From contig JADYYK010000090.1 of NCBI GenBank assembly GCA_020853705.1, positions 1-37,779 on the forward strand: a stretch of DNA of 37,779 bases, given 5' to 3'. Positions 34,127 to 37,779 of this stretch are shown here, piece by piece. Each line of letters starts with the position of its first letter. The first letter of the stretch is position 1. The position numbers were made by a program, and so were the translations under genes. The notes under the pieces are model-generated. The model saw only the letters and a list, made by a program, of their open reading frames with translations. It made no database searches and was not told where the DNA came from. The DNA comes from Deltaproteobacteria bacterium (GTDB taxonomy: Bacteria; Myxococcota_A; Polyangia; Haliangiales; JADYYK01).

Positions 34127-34672
34127 TCAGGCGGGTTCGCGGCCCGCGCGCGCGACCAGCACCAGCAGCAGCACGACGGCCTGCGCGAAGACCAGCAGCA
34201 CCAGCCAGGGGCTGGCGCCGGTCAGCCCGGCCAAGCTGACCCGGCCCAGCGCCCCGACGCGGGCCAGCGCCGGCATCAGCCGGGGCTGCACCATGCCGAA
34301 CAGCAGCGCACCCACGATGAGCCCCGAGAGGCCGGCCACCCAGGCGTCGAGGCGGCCCTCGCCGGCCTCGGCCACGATGGTGCCGGGGCAGTAGCCCGCG
34401 CCGGCCATGCCGACGCCGAAGATCACGCCGCCGAGCAGGTTGGGCAGCAGCGTCGTGGGCGGCAGGGGCACGTGCGCGCCGAGGCCGAGCTCGCCGCCGA
34501 CCGCGATGGCGACCGCGCCGACCACCAGCGCGCTGAGCATGAAGCGCAGCACGGTCAGATCGGTGAAGCGATACACGTTCACGATGCGCGCGTAGTGCGT
34601 CAGGCCGGCCTTGTGCAGCGACCAGCCGAACAGGAAGCCGAGCAGCAGCGCGGGCAGGATGGTGGCGCGCAT
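34127..34672 (-). CDS. YeeE/YedE (DUF6691-like) sulfur-transport half protein
   Basis: Several membrane helices include ILPALLLGFLFGWSLHKAGL, MLSALVVGAVAIAVGGELGL, LLPNLLGGVIFGVGMAGAGY, LSGLIVGALLFGM and WLVLLVFAQAVVLLLVLVA. The GAGYCPGT motif with Cys95 corresponds to the conserved Cys of YeeE/YedE thiosulfate channels. It is the second half of a split transporter: the first half is the overlapping gene upstream (TGATG), which carries the matching GGCTSG Cys. The two halves probably pair in the membrane to pass thiosulfate or another sulfur ion. Length 181 aa. Confidence 0.88.
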   Translation of the reverse strand: MRATILPALLLGFLFGWSLHKAGLTHYARIVNVYRFTDLTVLRFMLSALVVGAVAIAVGGELGLGAHVPLPPTTLLPNLLGGVIFGVGMAGAGYCPGTIVAEAGEGRLDAWVAGLSGLIVGALLFGMVQPRLMPALARVGALGRVSLAGLTGASPWLVLLVFAQAVVLLLVLVARAGREPA

Positions 34673-35706
34673 CAGCGCGGCCTCCCGCGGTAGAGCAGCC
34701 AGGCGGTGGGGATGCCGCCAGCGAACATGCCGGCCATGAACAGGAACGCCGCGGGCGCCAGCGCGGCGCCGCCGGAGATGGCGAGGCCGCTGGTGCAGCC
34801 GCCCGCGATCCCGGCGCCGAACTGCACCAGGATGGCGCCCACGAAGGCGACCATGAGGCGCGTGGCCCGGCTGGCGGCGAAGCGCGGCTGCCACTGGGTG
34901 TCGGGCAGCCAGCGCGCACGCGCCTCACCCGAGACGGCGCTGGAGGCGAAGGCCCCGCCGAGCAAGCCGATGACCAGCCAGACCTGCCAGGTGATGGCCG
35001 GGGCCATGACATAGCGGTAGTACTGGCTGTGCGGGAACAGCCAGCGCCCCGGGTAGGCGGCCAGCTTGTCGAACGCGCCGGCGACGCCGAGCGGCCGACC
35101 CCACACCACCTCGGAGGCTGCGACCACCAGGCCGAGCAGCGCCCCGGCGAGGTAGGGGCTCCACAGCTTCTGGCGCAGCCAGCGGGCCAGGGCCGGGCGC
35201 CGCTGCGCCGGCCTGCGCGCGAGCGCGAAGGCGAGTGCGACCGCGAGCAGCAGCGCGAGGCCGGCCAGCACGCGGTTGGCCGACGCGGCGGCGGCGTGGT
35301 GGTCGGCGGAGGCGGTGGCGGCCCTGGGCGCAGTCGGTGCTGCGCCGGTGGGTGGGGTGGTCGCGCCCGCGCTCGGCGTGTGCGACAGGTAGCGCTCGGC
35401 GCGCGCGCTGGCGTCGCCGCTGTGACAGCCGGCGCAGGCGCGTGCGGGGTCCGCGAGCGGCGAGCGGAGGCCCCAGTGCGCCCGGGCCTTGCCCTCGGCG
35501 GCGGCGTCTCCGCCATGGCAGGCGGCGCACAGGTCGGCGAAGCCGTGGTCGGAGTGCCAGGGTTGCGGGCTGCGCAGCACCGGGCGCAAACCCTGCGTCT
35601 CGTGGCAGGTCACGCACGACGAGGCGTTCGAGGTGCACTGCGCCGAAACCGGTGCGGCGACGCCGAGGTAGCCGCAGATGACGATGACCGGGAGCCAGCC
35701 GCGCAT
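34672..35706 (-). CDS. Triheme cytochrome c domain fused to a YeeE/YedE transporter half
   Basis: A signal peptide (residues 1-22) exports an N-terminal domain with three c-type heme sites: CVTCH 31-35, CAACH 60-64 and CAGCH 91-95. Spare histidines 51, 54 and 77 could be distal ligands. A Thr/Pro/Ala linker with DHHAAAA leads to a membrane helix (VLAGLALLLAVALAFALA, about 143-160). A YeeE/YedE half follows, residues 178-344, with GAGIAGGCTSGLAISGGAAL and Cys304. YeeE alone imports thiosulfate; heme attachment implies electron transfer to or from the sulfur species outside the membrane. That coupling is inferred. It is the first gene of a two-gene operon. Length 344 aa. Confidence 0.9.
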   Translation of the reverse strand: MRGWLPVIVICGYLGVAAPVSAQCTSNASSCVTCHETQGLRPVLRSPQPWHSDHGFADLCAACHGGDAAAEGKARAHWGLRSPLADPARACAGCHSGDASARAERYLSHTPSAGATTPPTGAAPTAPRAATASADHHAAAASANRVLAGLALLLAVALAFALARRPAQRRPALARWLRQKLWSPYLAGALLGLVVAASEVVWGRPLGVAGAFDKLAAYPGRWLFPHSQYYRYVMAPAITWQVWLVIGLLGGAFASSAVSGEARARWLPDTQWQPRFAASRATRLMVAFVGAILVQFGAGIAGGCTSGLAISGGAALAPAAFLFMAGMFAGGIPTAWLLYRGRPR

Positions 35707-35903
35707 GCCCTGATGCAGGGCATCGGGCGTGCCAGGCGCCGCCCGCCGCCCCCGACGCCGCGGACTCCGCGTTGGTCGCGCCCCGTCGGTCGCAAACCGT
35801 GCGCTGGCGGGGCCCCACAGTGGCGGCGCTTGCGCACTGATGGACCTGAATTCGCCGGCTCGCGCGGGCCTGGCGGTTGCAGCAGGGCCCCGCGGAGGCG
35901 CTC
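35707..35903. other. Divergent intergenic region, 197 bases
   Basis: This region separates the cytochrome-YedE operon (minus) from the tandem SRPBCC gene (plus) and must hold both promoters. I found no clear -35/-10 pair, palindrome or hairpin, apart from the ribosome site of the plus-strand gene. Confidence 0.6.
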
Positions 35904-37076
35904 ATGTCCAGCACCGGCCGCGCACATCTCATCGATGGTTTCATGCCGACCTGGTCGCTGCGCCAGGTCGACCGCATCGCGGTCGCCGCCAGCCCCGAGG
36001 CCACCTGGCAGGCCGTGCGCGCCGTCGACCTGTATCGAACCGCCTTCATCCGCGGCCTGTTCGAGCTGCGCACCTTGCCAGATCGGCTGGCGGCGCGGCT
36101 GCGCGGCCGGCGCTATCACAGCGCGTCGACGGCCACCATCGACGACATCGGCCGCGCCGGTGAGGGCCCCGGCTTCCGCATCCTCGACGAGCAGCCTGGC
36201 AGCGAGGTCGTGGTCGGCGCCATCGGGAAGTTCTGGCAGCCGTCGATCCCGTTCGCGGCCGTCGCGCCGGCCGACTTCGCCGCCTTCAGCGCGCCCGGCT
36301 TTGGCAAGGTGGCCTGGTGTCTCCGCGTCGACCCGCGCGTCGGCGGCGGCGCCTGGATCGGCGTCGACGTGCGGGTCAGCGCCACCGACCCGGCCTCGTG
36401 GCGCCGCTTCGAGCGCTACTGGCTCGTCATCGGGCGCTTCTCGCACCTCATCCGCAGCATCGTGCTCGCCGAGTTTCGTCACCGGCTGCACCCCGGGCGC
36501 CCCGACTTCACGCGCGCGCTGCCCGGTGACGACGTGCTGCCCCACGCCAGCGCGATGCGCACCGACGCCGTCACCATCGAGGCGCCGATTCGCGCGGTGT
36601 GGCCATGGCTGGTGCAGATGGGCTGCCGGCGCGCGGGCTGGTACAGCTATGATCGGCTCGACAACGGCGGCGTGCCCAGCGCTTGCGAGATCGTCCCGGA
36701 GCTGCAGCACATCGCGGTCGGCGACCTCTTGCCCGCGACGCCCAGCGACCCGGGTGGCTTCGCGGTGCTGCGCGTGCAGGCGCCGCACCTGCTGGTGCTG
36801 GGCTCGCCCGGGCTGCTGCCACCGGCGCAGCGCCCGCCCGGCTCGGACGGCTTCGGCATGTTCGGCGCGCGCTACCAGATGACCTGGGCCTTCGTGCTGG
36901 AGCCCATCGGCGCCAGCGCGACCCGCCTCATCGTGCGCGTGCGCGGCGACATGGCGACCGGTCCGCGCGCGACCCTGACCAGCGCCGCGGTGCTGTCGCT
37001 GCACGCCGTGATGGAGCACGCGCAGCTGCGCAACCTCAAGCGTCGCGCCGAGACCACGGCGGCTGAGGTTCACTGA
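35904..37076 (+). CDS. Protein with two tandem SRPBCC/START-like domains
   Basis: GGAGG (35894-35898) stands five bases before the chosen ATG (MSSTGRAHLIDGFM). Residues 25-180 begin VDRIAVAASPEATWQAVRAV and end in DPASWRRFERYWLVIGRFS. Residues 225-385 begin TDAVTIEAPIRAVWPWLVQM and continue WYSYDRLDNGG and MTWAFVLEPIGASATRLIVR. Both halves start with the strand-helix pattern 'I.A.P..VW..' of SRPBCC domains that hold hydrophobic ligands. The Trp-Tyr-Ser-Tyr-Asp-x-Leu-Asp-Asn segment is common in bacterial proteins annotated only as SRPBCC. No catalytic residues can be named. It is divergent from the cytochrome-YedE gene by about 200 bases. Length 390 aa. Confidence 0.82.
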   Translation: MSSTGRAHLIDGFMPTWSLRQVDRIAVAASPEATWQAVRAVDLYRTAFIRGLFELRTLPDRLAARLRGRRYHSASTATIDDIGRAGEGPGFRILDEQPGSEVVVGAIGKFWQPSIPFAAVAPADFAAFSAPGFGKVAWCLRVDPRVGGGAWIGVDVRVSATDPASWRRFERYWLVIGRFSHLIRSIVLAEFRHRLHPGRPDFTRALPGDDVLPHASAMRTDAVTIEAPIRAVWPWLVQMGCRRAGWYSYDRLDNGGVPSACEIVPELQHIAVGDLLPATPSDPGGFAVLRVQAPHLLVLGSPGLLPPAQRPPGSDGFGMFGARYQMTWAFVLEPIGASATRLIVRVRGDMATGPRATLTSAAVLSLHAVMEHAQLRNLKRRAETTAAEVH

Positions 37077-37102
37077 TCCGAGGCTTCGGGTGGAGGTGAG
37101 TC

Positions 37103-37405
37103 ATGGAAGACTTCCTGTGGGGACTCTGGAACGGCCTGACCGCGTGGCCGCTCCTCATCGTTCATGCCTTCGGGGGCTGGCATCGCTTCCCGGTCTATGA
37201 CGTGCTGCGCGACAGCGGCTGGTACCAGTTCGCGTTCTTGCTCGGCAGCGGCTCGCCGTTCCTGGGGCTCCTCGGCCGCAACAGGACGATCATCGTCGCG
37301 GACAGACGGCGCCGCGGCGACCTGGCGCCGCCGCCAGCCCCTCCGCCCCCCGCGCAGGAGCCGCACGGGCCGCCTGGAGCTGGCGCAGTCGCGCACCAGC
37401 CATGA
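37103..37405 (+). CDS. Small membrane-associated hypothetical protein, 100 aa
   Basis: An excellent ribosome site, GGAGGTGA (37092-37099), supports this start. The N-terminal 35 residues, MEDFLWGLWNGLTAWPLLIV and HAFGGWHRFPVYDV, are hydrophobic and Trp-rich. A second hydrophobic stretch is WYQFAFLLGSGSPFLGLLG. A basic turn (RNRTIIVADRRRR) precedes a Pro-rich tail (PPPAPPPPAQEP). It is probably a short inner-membrane protein with one or two helices. I do not recognise a named family. It lies between the tandem SRPBCC and rhodanese genes, all on the plus strand. Confidence 0.72.
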   Translation: MEDFLWGLWNGLTAWPLLIVHAFGGWHRFPVYDVLRDSGWYQFAFLLGSGSPFLGLLGRNRTIIVADRRRRGDLAPPPAPPPPAQEPHGPPGAGAVAHQP

Positions 37406-37457
37406 GTGCATCCGGACAAGGCGTGGACCCTTTCGGCGCCGTCTGGCTCCCACTGCC

Positions 37458-37779
37458 ATGAAGCTCCTGAAGCGTTTCGGCGTTCCTGTCTTGCTGGTGG
37501 CGGCGCTGGTGTACCTGATGTGGCCCAAGCGCGGGGATGTCAGCGGGGCGGACGCGCGCGCGCTGGTCGCCCAGGGGGCGCTGCTGCTCGACGTACGCAC
37601 GGCGGGCGAGTTCGCCGGAGGGCACATCGAGGGCGCGCTCAACATCCCGGTCCAGGAGCTCGGGCAGCGCCTGGGCGAGCTCGGCGACAAGGCTCGACCC
37701 ATCGTGGTGTACTGCCGCAGCGGCAAGCGCAGCAGCCGCGCCGCCAGCATGCTGAAGGGCGCGGGGCACAGCGCGACCC
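37458..37779 (+). CDS. Membrane-anchored rhodanese, cut by window end
   Basis: A single N-terminal helix (FGVPVLLVAALVYLMW) anchors a rhodanese domain: GALLLDVRTAGEFAGGHIEG, ALNIPVQELGQRL and the active-site loop VVYCRSGKRSS with catalytic Cys86. Rhodaneses carry sulfane sulfur as a persulfide. The domain lies after the helix, and a Lys-Arg pair follows it, so its side of the membrane is uncertain. Location beside a YeeE/YedE set fits a sulfur-uptake role. The last codons of the domain are outside the window; 107 residues are visible. Confidence 0.88.
   Translation, partial: MKLLKRFGVPVLLVAALVYLMWPKRGDVSGADARALVAQGALLLDVRTAGEFAGGHIEGALNIPVQELGQRLGELGDKARPIVVYCRSGKRSSRAASMLKGAGHSAT

Overview
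The window is one contiguous piece of a very GC-rich, gene-dense bacterial chromosome. I count 40 protein-coding genes, two of them cut by the window ends. There is no gap over 300 bases and no rRNA, tRNA, insertion sequence, phage gene or CRISPR array that I could see. The gene content points to a myxobacterium (Myxococcota): a secreted beta-helix protein ends in a MYXO-CTERM-type tail (Cys-rich motif, membrane helix, Arg cluster), an MglA-type GTPase with the TVPGQ switch is present, many lipoproteins carry short lipoboxes, and there is a dense set of two-component signalling genes. The exact lineage cannot be read from the window.

Layout. 1-4.2 kb: a 5'-cut gene with a Ser-Thr/Ser-Pro hexamer repeat, a small partner gene, a one-helix membrane protein, the beta-helix MYXO-CTERM protein and a DUF4920-like lipoprotein. 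4.3-8.0 kb: cysD and cysN (sulfate activation; cysN carries a remnant that looks like a dead APS kinase domain) and two lipoproteins. 8.1-11.4 kb: a sigma54-type response regulator and histidine kinase, preceded by a secreted EF-hand protein with a plausible sigma54 promoter. This resembles a calcium version of the Zra envelope-stress layout. 11.6-15.1 kb: a membrane protein, a TerB-like/MglA-like pair, and a membrane-anchored PEGA-like protein with long Ala-Pro repeats. 15.2-17.1 kb: a glycosyltransferase and TetR regulator with a large palindromic operator.

17.2-19.9 kb: a lipoprotein with a FAM20C-like kinase domain, followed by two FMN-type proteins and a cupin. 19.9-24.7 kb: a lipoprotein, a GH9 glucanase lipoprotein divergent from a secreted SGNH hydrolase (probably polysaccharide breakdown), and inorganic pyrophosphatase. 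24.7-29.1 kb: an HxlR regulator facing a carboxymuconolactone-decarboxylase-like gene with paired operators, an EamA transporter with a His-rich tail, a bacterial pentameric ligand-gated channel homologue, and an AHSA1/ArsR operon with paired operators. 29.1-34.1 kb: three overlapping signalling genes (sensor kinase, single-domain regulator, multi-receiver hybrid kinase). 34.1-37.8 kb: a two-gene YeeE/YedE sulfur transport set in which one half is fused to a triheme cytochrome c domain, a protein with two tandem SRPBCC-like domains, a small membrane protein and a membrane-anchored rhodanese cut by the window end.

The most interesting items are the triheme cytochrome-YedE fusion, the FAM20C-like periplasmic kinase, the EF-hand/sigma54 two-component cluster, the TerB-MglA pair, the eroded APS kinase domain on CysN and the bacterial pentameric channel. 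All functions are read by eye from sequence motifs; no search was run.
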